From an uncultured Oscillospiraceae bacterium (GTDB lineage Bacteria > Bacillota > Clostridia > Oscillospirales > Oscillospiraceae), in contig CANQJZ010000012.1 in assembly GCA_947624385.1 (NCBI GenBank), positions 1-53,674 on the forward strand: a DNA stretch of 53,674 bases. The letters are read 5' to 3'. A program made the position numbers and the translations under genes. This document shows, piece after piece, positions 41,947 to 49,687 of the stretch (position 1 is the first letter of the stretch; each line of letters begins with the position of its first letter). The notes under the pieces are model-generated. The model saw only the letters and a list, made by a program, of their open reading frames with translations. It was not told the DNA's origin and ran no database searches.

Positions 41947-42547
41947 AGGTCATCACCGCCGTCTGCGCGGGGGTGTCCGCGCCAAGTTCCAAGGTGTCGC
42001 CGTCATAAAACCGCACGTTATCGCAAAGACTGGTAAAGGCGTCCAGGGTGCTTATCACGTCGTAGCCCATGCCGCCAAGGCGGTAGTGCATGGGGATGAC
42101 CACACGGGCTCCCACCGCGTCCGCCACGGCTTTCGCCTGGTGGGCGTCGATGGTGTAATACCCGCCCACGGGCAGCAGCAGCGCGTCCGCGCCTTTTATG
42201 GCCGCCAGGGTCTTTTTGTCCGGCATGTGGCCCAGGTCCCCCAGGTGGACCACCCGCAGACCCTCGCCGTGGAGCACGCGGATGATATTCTTGCCCCGGA
42301 GAAGGCCGTGTTTGTCGTCGTGATAAGCCGGAAATTCCTCCACTTGCAGGGGAAAGTCCCGGCCGGTGAGCGTCACCAGGTCCCGGGCGTTGTGGTCGTG
42401 GTGCTCGTGGGAGCAGAACACCGCGTCCGCCGTGACGCGAAGGGGCGCGAGGCCCGGTACGCTCCCGTCCTGATAGGGGTCAAACAGGGCGGTATGGCCC
42501 TCCGCCTCGATAAGAAAACAGCTGTGGCCCAGCCATTTCAGTTTCAT
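41936..42547 (-). CDS. Metallo-beta-lactamase-fold hydrolase (UPF0173-like)
   Basis: 203 aa. Zinc motif SHEHHDHN (HxHxDH) near residue 47, then HLGDLGH and MHY near residue 159, the layout of the UlaG/YtkL-like group of the MBL superfamily. It starts MKLKWLGHSCFLIEAEG. Substrate unknown; members with this core are often annotated as Zn-dependent hydrolases. First gene of the two-gene operon with the ROK kinase; RBS GAGGTG upstream of ATG 42547. Confidence 0.85.
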   Translation of the reverse strand: MKLKWLGHSCFLIEAEGHTALFDPYQDGSVPGLAPLRVTADAVFCSHEHHDHNARDLVTLTGRDFPLQVEEFPAYHDDKHGLLRGKNIIRVLHGEGLRVVHLGDLGHMPDKKTLAAIKGADALLLPVGGYYTIDAHQAKAVADAVGARVVIPMHYRLGGMGYDVISTLDAFTSLCDNVRFYDGDTLELGADTPAQTAVMTYGK

Positions 42548-42567
42548 AATTCGTCACCTCAAGGGCC

Positions 42568-42596
42568 ATTATACCAAGGTTTAGCGCATTTGTCAC
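42568..42596 (-). promoter_or_regulatory. Promoter of the MBL hydrolase-ROK kinase operon
   Basis: Minus strand GTGACA (42596-42591), 17-bp spacer, TATAAT (42573-42568). Confidence 0.65.
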
Positions 42597-42604
42597 CATA
42601 AGAC

Positions 42605-42633
42605 TGTACAATTTGACAGGAATATGCTATAAT
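42605..42633 (+). promoter_or_regulatory. Promoter of the iron-ADH-like gene
   Basis: TGTACA (42605-42610), 17-bp spacer, TGC plus TATAAT (42628-42633). The ATG at 42632 is inside the -10, so it cannot be the start codon. Confidence 0.6.
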
Positions 42634-42676
42634 GTACAAAATTGAAGTATTTTCCAATTCGATGGGAGGTGAGCCC

Positions 42677-43888
42677 GTGAGCCTGATGACGGCGGTCCGG
42701 TGCCGGGTGGCCCAGGTGTTCGTGCGTCTGGGGCGAAAGGTCCACCCCGCCCGGAAACAGCATTTGGAGACCGGCGCGGGGGCGGTGTTCGCCGTGGGCC
42801 AGCTCCTGCGGGACAGACGGCTGAAAAAGCCGCTGGTGGTCGTGGGCGCCGGGGAAGAGATACCCCGGTTCAAGCTGCTGCACGCGCTGGACGACAACGA
42901 CGTGGAGTACGCGCTGTATGACGCGCTGCCTCCCATGCCCACGGCGGAGGACGCGGAGCGTATCGCCGGGGCCTGGCTGGGCCAGGGGTGCGACAGCTTT
43001 ATCGCCCTGGGCGGCGGGCTTGTCCTGGACACGGCGAAGGCCGCGGCGGCAAGGTGCGCCAGCCCCGACCGGTCCGTCATGGGCCTGGTGGGCGTGCGGC
43101 GGGTCCGGCATCGCCGGCGGGTCCCGGCCCTCATCGCCATTCCCACGGCGGCGGGCTCCGGCGCGGAGTCCATGGGCGTGGCGGTCATCGCGGACCAGAC
43201 ACACAACATCTTCGTGCTGGAGGACGGCGCGCTGACGCCCGTGGTGGCGGTGCTGGACCCGGAGCTGCTGGCGGATACGTCACGGGACGACGTGGCGGAC
43301 GCGGGGCTGGACTGCCTGTGCCGCATAGTCGAGGCGTTTCTCGCCGCGCCTCACGGCGACAGCCGGATCAAAAACCAGATGGGCGAGGCGGCGGAGTACA
43401 TCTTCTCCTGCCTGGAGCCCTGCTGGAACAGCGGCGGGACCGTGAAGGAGCGGGCCGACCTGCTAGGCGCGTCCAGAATGGCCGGGTGGGCGGCGTCGGC
43501 CGTGGGCAGCGGGTACGCACGGGCCCTGGTTCGGGCGGCGCAGACCGTGTGCGGCATGGATTTCAGAACCGCCTGCGGGGCCATATTGCCGGCGGTATTG
43601 GAAAAATATGGGAGCTACGCCGTGGACGAGCTGGCGCTGTTGGCGGTGCTGGCGGACGTGGCGGAGGGCGGCAGCCGGGAGGAGCGGGCCCGGGCGCTTA
43701 TTTCGCGCATTCGGGGCACGGTGTTCCGGCTTGGTCTGCCCGACACGCTGGAGGGCGTCACGGCCGACCAGGCGGCGGAGATCGCCGACATCGCCGCGGC
43801 CGCCGCCAACCCCCGGTACATCAGCCCGGTCGTCTGGACGGCGGAGGATTGCCGGGAGCTGGTGCTTGGTATTTGCTCGGCGGAATAA
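42677..43888 (+). CDS. Iron-containing alcohol dehydrogenase homologue lacking metal ligands
   Basis: About 403 aa with the dehydroquinate-synthase/Fe-ADH fold. NAD-binding ALGGGLVLDTAKAAA (GGGS-D-AK type) and PTAAGSGAE are recognisable. Where active family members carry the metal-binding Asp and three His residues, this protein keeps the Asp (AGLDCLCRIVEAF; usually DALTHAIEA) but has Arg for the first His. It has RALVR for HALAH, and FRTACGAILP where PHG is expected. It therefore probably does not bind the catalytic iron or zinc and may be a pseudoenzyme or use another chemistry. GTG 42677 with GGGAGGTGA 7 nt upstream is the start. Confidence 0.75.
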   Translation: MSLMTAVRCRVAQVFVRLGRKVHPARKQHLETGAGAVFAVGQLLRDRRLKKPLVVVGAGEEIPRFKLLHALDDNDVEYALYDALPPMPTAEDAERIAGAWLGQGCDSFIALGGGLVLDTAKAAAARCASPDRSVMGLVGVRRVRHRRRVPALIAIPTAAGSGAESMGVAVIADQTHNIFVLEDGALTPVVAVLDPELLADTSRDDVADAGLDCLCRIVEAFLAAPHGDSRIKNQMGEAAEYIFSCLEPCWNSGGTVKERADLLGASRMAGWAASAVGSGYARALVRAAQTVCGMDFRTACGAILPAVLEKYGSYAVDELALLAVLADVAEGGSREERARALISRIRGTVFRLGLPDTLEGVTADQAAEIADIAAAAANPRYISPVVWTAEDCRELVLGICSAE

Positions 43889-43901
43889 AACCGATATTAA
43901 T

Positions 43902-43929
43902 AAAAAAGCTCCCATCAGGGAGCTTTTTT
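43902..43929. terminator. Bidirectional terminator between the ADH-like gene and serS
   Basis: AAAAAAGCTCCC (43902-43913) / GGGAGCTTTTTT (43918-43929), loop ATCA. T-runs on both strands, so it can end both convergent transcripts. Confidence 0.9.
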
Positions 43930-43945
43930 GTTGCAAAGTTTGCGC

Positions 43946-45250
43946 TTATTTTGTGGGCACTAGCACCGTTTTGCCGCCCATGTAGGGCTGGAGGGCGGCG
44001 GGGATGATGACGGAGCCGTCGGCCTGCAGATGGTTTTCCAGGAAGGCTATCAGCATGCGGGGCGGGGCAACGACGGTGTTATTGAGGGTGTGGGCAAGAT
44101 AGAGCTTTCCGTCCGCGCCGCGGACACGGATACGCAGGCGGCGGGCCTGGGCGTCGCCTAAATTGGAGCAGGAGCAGACCTCGAAATACTTCTGCTGCCG
44201 GGGGCTCCAGGCCTCGATGTCGCAGCTTTTCACCTTCAGGTCCGCCAGGTCCCCGGAGCAGCACTCCAACTGCCGCACGGGGATGTCCAGAGAGCGGAAC
44301 AGCTCCACGGAGTAGCGCCACATCTTCTCGTACCAGTCCATGCTGTCCTCCGGCTTGCAGACCACGATCATCTCCTGCTTTTCAAACTGGTGGATGCGGT
44401 AAACGCCCCGCTCCTCGATGCCGTGGGCGCCTTTTTCTTTCCGGAAGCAGGGGGAATAGCTGGTGTAGGTGATGGGCAGCTGGGCCTCGTCGATGATCTG
44501 GTCGATGAACGAGCCGATCATGGAGTGCTCGCTGGTGCCGATCAGGTACAGGTCCTCCCCCTCGATCTTGTACATCATGGCGTCCATCTCCGCGAAGCTC
44601 ATGACGCCGTTGACCACGGCCGAGCGGATCATGAAGGGCGGGATGTGGTAGACAAAGCCCTTGTCGATCATGAAGTCCCGGGCGTAGGCCAGCACGGCGG
44701 AGTGGAGGCGGGCGATGTCGCCCTTCAAATAATAAAAGCCGTTCCCGGCCACCCGGCGGGCGGCGTCCAGGTCGATGCCGTTGAAGCGCTCCATGATGTC
44801 CGTATGGTAGGGGACCTCGAAGTCGGGGACCACCGGCTCGCCGAACCGGGCCAGCTCCACGTTGTGGCTGTCGTCCGGGCCGATGGGGACGGAGGGGTCG
44901 ATGATGTTGGGGATGACCATGAGCTTTTCCGTCAGGGCCTTTTCCAGCTCCGGCTCCTGCTTTTCCAGCTCCGCCAACCGGGCGGCCTGGGCGGCCACCT
45001 GGGCCTTCACGGCCTCGGCCTCGGCCTTTTTGGACGGGTCCTTCTTGGCCTGGCCCATGAGCATGCCGATCTGTTTGGAGAGGGCGTTGCGGTTGGCCCG
45101 CAGGCTGTCCGCCTCTGTCTTGGCGGCCCGCAGGGCCTTGTCCAGGTCCAGTATCTCGTCCACCAGGGGCAGCTTCTGGTCCTGGAATTTCTTTTTGATG
45201 TTCTCTTTTACCGCGTCGGGGTTTTCCCGCACAAAGCGAATGTCCAGCAT
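43946..45250 (-). CDS. serS: Seryl-tRNA synthetase
   Basis: Charges tRNA-Ser in the cytosol; class II synthetase, 434 aa. N-terminal coiled coil (about 30-100, EKQEPELEKALTEKL), motif 2 FRKEKGAHGIEERGVYRIHQFEKQ, and C-terminal motif 3 near NNTVVAPPRMLIAFLENH. Last gene of the parA-parB-serS run; 18 bp separate it from parB. A start further upstream is not supported. Confidence 0.96.
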   Translation of the reverse strand: MLDIRFVRENPDAVKENIKKKFQDQKLPLVDEILDLDKALRAAKTEADSLRANRNALSKQIGMLMGQAKKDPSKKAEAEAVKAQVAAQAARLAELEKQEPELEKALTEKLMVIPNIIDPSVPIGPDDSHNVELARFGEPVVPDFEVPYHTDIMERFNGIDLDAARRVAGNGFYYLKGDIARLHSAVLAYARDFMIDKGFVYHIPPFMIRSAVVNGVMSFAEMDAMMYKIEGEDLYLIGTSEHSMIGSFIDQIIDEAQLPITYTSYSPCFRKEKGAHGIEERGVYRIHQFEKQEMIVVCKPEDSMDWYEKMWRYSVELFRSLDIPVRQLECCSGDLADLKVKSCDIEAWSPRQQKYFEVCSCSNLGDAQARRLRIRVRGADGKLYLAHTLNNTVVAPPRMLIAFLENHLQADGSVIIPAALQPYMGGKTVLVPTK

Positions 45251-45268
45251 TTTCGTTCTCCCGTTTCC

Positions 45269-46138
45269 TTATTTTTTCAGTTCAAACAGCGCCCGGAGCA
45301 GGGTTTCCCGGTCGTCGGCGCCGTAGTATTCCAGCTCGATGCGGCCCTTTTTCCGGCCGTCCACGATATGTACCTTTCGGCCCAGGGCCGCGCCCAGCTG
45401 GGCGCTCATGTCGGCGGCGTAATCCACGGCGGGGGCCGCCTTTTTCGCCTTGGGCGTGCGCAGCAGATTGGCCGCCAGCGCCTCCGTCTGGCGCACGGAA
45501 AGGCCCTTTTCCACCACCTGTTTGGCCGCTTGCAGCTGCAGCGCCGTGTTCTCGATGGGCAGCAGCGCACGGGCGTGGCCGGTGGAGAGCTCGCCTTTTT
45601 CCAGCATTCGGGCCACCTCCGGCTGCAAATTCAATAGCCGCAGGGCGTTGGCCACGGCGGGGCGGCTCTTGCCCACGCTCCGGCTCACCGCCTCCTGGGT
45701 AAGGCCGTAGTCCTCCATCAGCGTCCGGTAGCCCCGGGCCTCTTCCAGGGGGTTTAAGTCCTCCCGCTGTAAATTCTCCACCAACGCCAGCTCCTGGGCC
45801 TTCCGGTCGTCCGCGTCGATGACGCGCACAGGGACCTCGGTCAGTCCCGCAAGCCTTGCGGCCCGCCAGCGGCGCTCGCCGGCGACGATCTGATAATAGC
45901 CGCTGTCCAGCTTTCGCACGGTGATGGGCTGCAAAAGCCCGTGGGTGGCGATGGAGTCGGCCAGCTCCTGCAGGGCCGCCTCGTCAAATTTTGTCCTTGG
46001 CTGGCCGGACCGCGGCTCTACCTTGCTGATGGGCAGGGTCTGCTGGGTCTCGCCGCCGAACTGCTCCGGGGCCGGCTCCGCGTCCTGAAATAACGCGCCC
46101 AGGCCGGTGCCCAGGCCGTATTGCTTCTTCTTAGCCAT
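45269..46138 (-). CDS. parB: Chromosome partitioning protein ParB (Spo0J-like)
   Basis: 289 aa. ParB/RepB/Spo0J N-terminal domain with QPRTKFDEAALQELADSI, the CTP/parS-clamp motif YYQIVAGERRWRAARLAG and ENLQREDLNPLEEARG, then the helix-turn-helix KSRPAVANALRLL. The C-terminus (VDGRKKGRIELEYYGADDRETL) matches the dimerisation domain. It binds the two parS sites upstream of parA and loads SMC in known systems; in spore formers it also affects sporulation (Spo0J). Confidence 0.95.
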   Translation of the reverse strand: MAKKKQYGLGTGLGALFQDAEPAPEQFGGETQQTLPISKVEPRSGQPRTKFDEAALQELADSIATHGLLQPITVRKLDSGYYQIVAGERRWRAARLAGLTEVPVRVIDADDRKAQELALVENLQREDLNPLEEARGYRTLMEDYGLTQEAVSRSVGKSRPAVANALRLLNLQPEVARMLEKGELSTGHARALLPIENTALQLQAAKQVVEKGLSVRQTEALAANLLRTPKAKKAAPAVDYAADMSAQLGAALGRKVHIVDGRKKGRIELEYYGADDRETLLRALFELKK

Positions 46139-46147
46139 AGGGGTACC

Positions 46148-46915
46148 TCATATGTCAATGGTGTGATCGTGGCGGAAAAACTCTATCGCCAGCCTATCGT
46201 AGGCGTCCGCGCCGCGGGATAAGCGGCTGTAGGCGCTCACGGGCTTGCCGTGGCTGGGGGCCTCCGCGATGCGCACGTTTCGGGGTATCACGGTGCGGTA
46301 GACCGCCTTGCCGAAGTACTTTTCTACTTCCTGAGCCACCTGGCCGGAGAAGGAAAGACGCTTGTCGTACATGGTCAGCACGATGCCCTCGATCTTCAGG
46401 TCCGGGTTCACGGTGTTTTTGATGAGCCGCATGCTGGTCATCAGGTCCGCCAGGCCCTCCATGGCGTAAAACTCGCACTGCATGGGGATGAGCACGCTGT
46501 CGGCCGCCGCCAGGGCGTTCAGGGTCAGCAGGCCCAGGGACGGCGGGCAGTCGATGAATATGTACTCGTACTGGGAGCGGACCTCGGCCAGCGCCTTTTT
46601 CAGTACCAGCTCCCGCTCCTGCCTGTCCACCAGCTCCACCGCCGCGCCGGACAGGTCCAGGTTGGACGGCAGCACGTCCCCGTACTTTGTCTTTACGATG
46701 GCGTCCCGGACGGGGGTCTGGCGGATGAGCACGTTGTACAGGTTCGGCGACGAGCGCTTGTCCACGCCCATGCCGGTGGTGGCGTTGCCCTGTGGGTCCG
46801 CGTCGATGAGCAGGATGGCGCGGCGCTTGTCTTTTACGGCGGCGCACAGGTCCACACATGTGGTCGTCTTGCCCACGCCGCCCTTTTGATTCGCGAAGCA
46901 TATAACTCGGCCCAT
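46148..46915 (-). CDS. parA: Chromosome partitioning ATPase ParA (Soj-like)
   Basis: 255-aa deviant Walker A ATPase: CFANQKGGVGKTTTCVDL, DADPQGNATTGMGV, and FIDCPPSLGLLTLNALAAAD. Works with ParB to segregate origins and, in Bacillus, regulates DnaA. A clean ribosome site (AAAAGGAGG) precedes ATG 46915. The two parS sites lie between it and gpr. Confidence 0.96.
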   Translation of the reverse strand: MGRVICFANQKGGVGKTTTCVDLCAAVKDKRRAILLIDADPQGNATTGMGVDKRSSPNLYNVLIRQTPVRDAIVKTKYGDVLPSNLDLSGAAVELVDRQERELVLKKALAEVRSQYEYIFIDCPPSLGLLTLNALAAADSVLIPMQCEFYAMEGLADLMTSMRLIKNTVNPDLKIEGIVLTMYDKRLSFSGQVAQEVEKYFGKAVYRTVIPRNVRIAEAPSHGKPVSAYSRLSRGADAYDRLAIEFFRHDHTIDI

Positions 46916-46971
46916 AGCGCGCCTCCTTTTTGTTGCCCCGCAATTATAGCAGAGTTTGACGCGGTTTACAA

Positions 46972-46987
46972 TGTTTCATGTGAAACA
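46972..46987. promoter_or_regulatory. parS site 1
   Basis: TGTTTCATGTGAAACA, one mismatch from the consensus TGTTNCACGTGAAACA; ParB (Spo0J) binding and loading site. Confidence 0.85.
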
Positions 46988-47009
46988 TTTCTTCGGTGCC
47001 CTCAAAGAA

Positions 47010-47025
47010 TGTTCCACGTGAAACA
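47010..47025. promoter_or_regulatory. parS site 2
   Basis: TGTTCCACGTGAAACA, exact match to the parS consensus, 38 bp from site 1. It ends 1 bp before the gpr stop codon region (47027). Confidence 0.93.
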
Positions 47026-47026
47026 T

Positions 47027-47842
47027 CTATCCCACGAACATGTCAATATCCGAGATCGTCAAACCCCGGTGCAGGTCCATGTTCAGGGCGTAGGCGATCA
47101 GCTTGCCCGCGTCCTTGACGTACTTGTCGATGTCCCGGGGGGTGACGATGAGGCCAGCGCCGGCGTCCACCACCGTGGGTACGCCCACCGCCAGCACCGG
47201 AACGCCCAGGTTTTGCGGCGACAGCTCCGCCCGGTCGTTGCCCACGCCGGAGCCGGGGATAATACCGCTGTCCGTAAGCTGCACGGTGCGGCACAGCTTC
47301 TCCGACGACCGGGCCGCCAGCGCGTCCACCACCACGATGGCGGCGGGCGCCACAGCGCCGGCGATGGCACGGATGAGCTCGGCGCTCTCCATGCCCGTGG
47401 TGCCCAGCACACCGGTGCGGCACACGCTCACCGTGCGGAACATGGAAAAATCCTCCGGCATCTGGGTTTTCAGGTGGCGCGTCGCCAATGTGACCGCGGC
47501 GGTCTCCGGCCCCACCGCGTCCGGGGTGATGGCCGGGTTGCCCAGCCCCGCGACTAAAACGCTGTCCTCCGGACCCAACGGCAGAAGCTGGCCCATGCAG
47601 GACGCCAAGAGCGACACGGCCCGGGGGAACGAGTCCTCCTCCCGGCGGAAAAAGCTGTCCAGGTCCACGGTCAGATAGCGGCCGATTGGTTTACATAATG
47701 CTTTTGAACCGGCCTCGTCCAGGACCTCCACGTCCGTGACGGGAAAGCCCTCCCGCTGGTATTGCCGGCTCACCACGCCGGAAAGCTCCCCGCCGTTCTG
47801 GGGCAGCTCCTCCGCGGCCAGGTCGGTGCGGCAGCCCACCAT
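47027..47842 (-). CDS. gpr: GPR endopeptidase (spore germination protease)
   Basis: Degrades small acid-soluble spore proteins during germination; about 271 aa. The zymogen prodomain region RTDLAAEELP is at the start, then VAGLGNPAITPDAVGPETA, RTGVLGTTGMESAELI and VDALAARSSEKLCRTVQL, SGVGN-DRAEL and VGVPTVVDAG, all typical. ATG 47842 is preferred to ATG 47848, which abuts the ribosome site GGAGGG. Divergent from rpsT, an arrangement also known in Bacillus. Expected in the developing forespore. Confidence 0.93.
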   Translation of the reverse strand: MVGCRTDLAAEELPQNGGELSGVVSRQYQREGFPVTDVEVLDEAGSKALCKPIGRYLTVDLDSFFRREEDSFPRAVSLLASCMGQLLPLGPEDSVLVAGLGNPAITPDAVGPETAAVTLATRHLKTQMPEDFSMFRTVSVCRTGVLGTTGMESAELIRAIAGAVAPAAIVVVDALAARSSEKLCRTVQLTDSGIIPGSGVGNDRAELSPQNLGVPVLAVGVPTVVDAGAGLIVTPRDIDKYVKDAGKLIAYALNMDLHRGLTISDIDMFVG

Positions 47843-47910
47843 TTTCATCCCTCCCCCGCCTCACGCGGGCGCGATTTGCCCTTATTGTGTCCAAAAAATG
47901 AAAAAAATAC

Positions 47911-47939
47911 TTGCAATTCCGGAAAAGTCTTGTTATAAT
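47911..47939 (+). promoter_or_regulatory. rpsT promoter
   Basis: TTGCAA (47911-47916), 17-bp spacer, TGT plus TATAAT (47934-47939, extended -10). The 44-nt leader ends in AGGGAGGTG before the start. Confidence 0.8.
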
Positions 47940-47989
47940 CTCAGTCTGCGGACATTCATGTTCAGACTTTTATAGGGAGGTGCAAGTAT

Positions 47990-48253
47990 ATGCCGAACAT
48001 CAAGTCCTCGGCCAAGCGGGACGCTCTGCAGAAAGCGGCCAACGCCAAGAATAAGGCGGCCAAGTCCGCTCTCAAGACGGAGCTGAAGAAGTTTGACGCT
48101 GCCGTTGCGGCCGGTGACGGAAAAGCGGCTGCGGAAACCTATAAAGCTGCCGTGAAGTCCGTGGACAAGGCGGCTGCGAAGGGTCTGATCCACAAGAACA
48201 ACGCGGCCCACAAGAAATCCGCTATGGCGAAAAAGCTCAACGCCGCCGAGTGA
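47990..48253 (+). CDS. rpsT: 30S ribosomal protein S20
   Basis: 87 aa, rich in Lys and Ala; binds 16S rRNA early in assembly of the small subunit. MPNIKSSAKRDALQKAANAK, then LIHKNNAAHKKSAMAKKLN near the end is the family signature. Strong ribosome site (GGGAGGTG) and terminator; single gene. Confidence 0.97.
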   Translation: MPNIKSSAKRDALQKAANAKNKAAKSALKTELKKFDAAVAAGDGKAAAETYKAAVKSVDKAAAKGLIHKNNAAHKKSAMAKKLNAAE

Positions 48254-48269
48254 GACAACAAAAATAGAT

Positions 48270-48305
48270 CGCCGTGCTCATGTGAGCACGGCGGTTTTGT
48301 TTTTG
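48270..48305 (+). terminator. rpsT terminator
   Basis: CGCCGTGCTCA (48270-48280) / TGAGCACGGCG (48283-48293), perfect 11-bp stem, then GTTTTGTTTTT. Confidence 0.92.
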
Positions 48306-48319
48306 GGGGGGAATTAAAT

Positions 48320-48480
48320 CTCTTCCTTATAAGGCCCCCTTGTGAAAGGGGGCTGGCTCCGGCGTTAGCCGGAGACTGGGGGATTGCTGTTAGACGTACG
48401 ACAATCCCCCCGCCCGCCGATGGCGGGCACCCCCCTTTGACAAGGGGGCTTCAATAATGTGCGGCGTGAGCCGGGGACAC
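48320..48480. repeat. Composite repeat (cluster 7)
   Basis: CCCCCTTGTGAAAGGGGG, GGCTCCGGC-gtta-GCCGGAG, GGGGGATTG...CAATCCCCC around a short loop, GCCCGCC-gat-GGCGGGC, CCCCCCTTTGACAAGGGGG, and a GCCGGGGACAC end. Entirely hairpins, no gene. Confidence 0.75.
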
Positions 48481-48488
48481 ATCAAACC

Positions 48489-48518
48489 TTGCGCCGGAAC
48501 CGCACGACATGGTATAAT
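48489..48518 (+). promoter_or_regulatory. Repeat-derived promoter of the VanY-like gene (element copy 4)
   Basis: TTGCGC (48489-48494), 18-bp spacer CGGAACCGCACGACATGG, TATAAT (48513-48518). Same sequence as at 23774, apart from one base of the spacer. Confidence 0.7.
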
Positions 48519-48547
48519 GAACCAATAAAGCCAAAGGGGTGAGGGGC

Positions 48548-49441
48548 ATGAGCACACGGGCACCGAGTACCGGACGGCGGACCCGCCGACGCCGCTCGTC
48601 GGTGGCGACCCGGCTGGTCGGCATGCTGCTGGCGCTGGGGCTGGTAGTGACGGTGCTGGTGCTGCTGGTCCGGCTCATAAGCCCCGACGGCGAGGACGAT
48701 AACAGGTCGCAGGCCCCGGCGGCGCAGATGTCCGTGCCCATGACCGCCCCGCCCACGGCCGTGCCTACGGCGGTGCCCACACCGGCGCTGCCGGCGGTTG
48801 ACGTGACGGGCTGGGAGCTGCGGCTCATAGACTTTGACCACCCCCTGGGGGAGGATTTCGTGCCCGCGTCCCTTACCGACGTAGGCGACGGTCAGCAGAT
48901 GGATTCCAGGGTCGCGCCGGCGTTTTTGCGCCTGATGCAGGACGCAAAAGCCGCCGGATTCGGTGACGCGTACGTCTGCTCCGGGTATCGGGATTACGCC
49001 ACCCAGCACGTCATATACTTCGACAACCACGTGGACGTGTACATGGCCCAGGGCATGAGCGAGGAAGAGGCCAACGCCAAGGCAAGGCTGGCGGTGAACT
49101 ACCCCGGTACAAGCGAGCACCAGTCCGGCCTGTGCGCGGACGTGCTGGAATACGCCGGGCAGGACATGGAGCCCTATATCGGCGGCAGCGGACTGATGCT
49201 CTGGCTGGAGCAGCACTGCGCGGAGTACGGCTTCGTTGTCCGCTATCCGGACAATAAGACGGGCATAACGGGCGTGGAATACGAGCCCTGGCACCTGCGG
49301 TACGTGGGGGTCGAGGCCGCCCGGTACATCATGGACCATGGGCTGTGCCTGGAGGAATTTTTGGAGATGTACGATCCCGGCCTGACGGCTACGCCGGTAC
49401 CGACGGCGGTGCCCACGCCTATCCCCGGCGGCGTGGGGTGA
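48548..49441 (+). CDS. VanY-type D-alanyl-D-alanine carboxypeptidase
   Basis: Zinc peptidase of the M15B family that trims the last D-Ala from peptidoglycan stem peptides outside the membrane. About 297 aa. N-terminal basic tail and one hydrophobic segment (signal anchor, LVGMLLALGLVVTVLVLLV), a proline linker (AVPTAVPTPALPA), then the catalytic domain: CSGYRDYATQ, the zinc-binding PGTSEHQSGLCADV (His/Asp) near residue 190, and YEPWHLRYVG (last His). Ends with a short proline-rich tail. Driven by the dispersed promoter element; ATG 48548 has GGGGTGAGG upstream. Confidence 0.88.
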   Translation: MSTRAPSTGRRTRRRRSSVATRLVGMLLALGLVVTVLVLLVRLISPDGEDDNRSQAPAAQMSVPMTAPPTAVPTAVPTPALPAVDVTGWELRLIDFDHPLGEDFVPASLTDVGDGQQMDSRVAPAFLRLMQDAKAAGFGDAYVCSGYRDYATQHVIYFDNHVDVYMAQGMSEEEANAKARLAVNYPGTSEHQSGLCADVLEYAGQDMEPYIGGSGLMLWLEQHCAEYGFVVRYPDNKTGITGVEYEPWHLRYVGVEAARYIMDHGLCLEEFLEMYDPGLTATPVPTAVPTPIPGGVG

Positions 49442-49478
49442 AAAACCCGTCCCGCGTTTTGCGGGACGGGTTTTGCGT
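49442..49478 (+). terminator. Terminator after the VanY-like gene
   Basis: AAAACCCGTCCCGC (49442-49455) / GCGGGACGGGTTTT (49461-49474), perfect 14-bp stem with GTTTT loop; T-run in the stem. Begins right after the stop codon. Confidence 0.9.
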
Positions 49479-49487
49479 GTATGTGGT

Positions 49488-49685
49488 ATAAGCCCCCCTT
49501 GTGCAAAGGGGGGTGGGCGCCGCTCGCGGCGCTCGGGGGGATTGTTACCAAGCTGGGATGTATTGCCAAGACTGGTAACAACCCCTCCGTCACGGCTTCG
49601 CCGTGCCACCTCCCCTTACACAGGGGAGGCTTTCGATAAGGAAAAGAATTTAAATTCCCACGCGTCTCCGGCTTGGCCGGGGACA
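49488..49685. repeat. Composite repeat (cluster 8)
   Basis: CCCCCCTTGTGCAAAGGGGGG, GCGCCGCTCGCGGCGC, TTGTTACCA / TGGTAACAA around 22 nt (about 49541-49580), CACGGC-ttc-GCCGTG, CCTCCCCTTACACAGGGGAGG, and the GCGTCTCCGGC..GCCGGGGACACC end. Same modules as clusters 1, 6 and 7 in a different order. Confidence 0.75.
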
Positions 49686-49687
49686 CC

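Noticed and set aside
48482-49609. Long minus-strand ORF opposite the VanY-like gene
   Set aside because: Low-complexity Arg/His/Gly-rich product, antisense to a gene with clear catalytic motifs and extending into a repeat.
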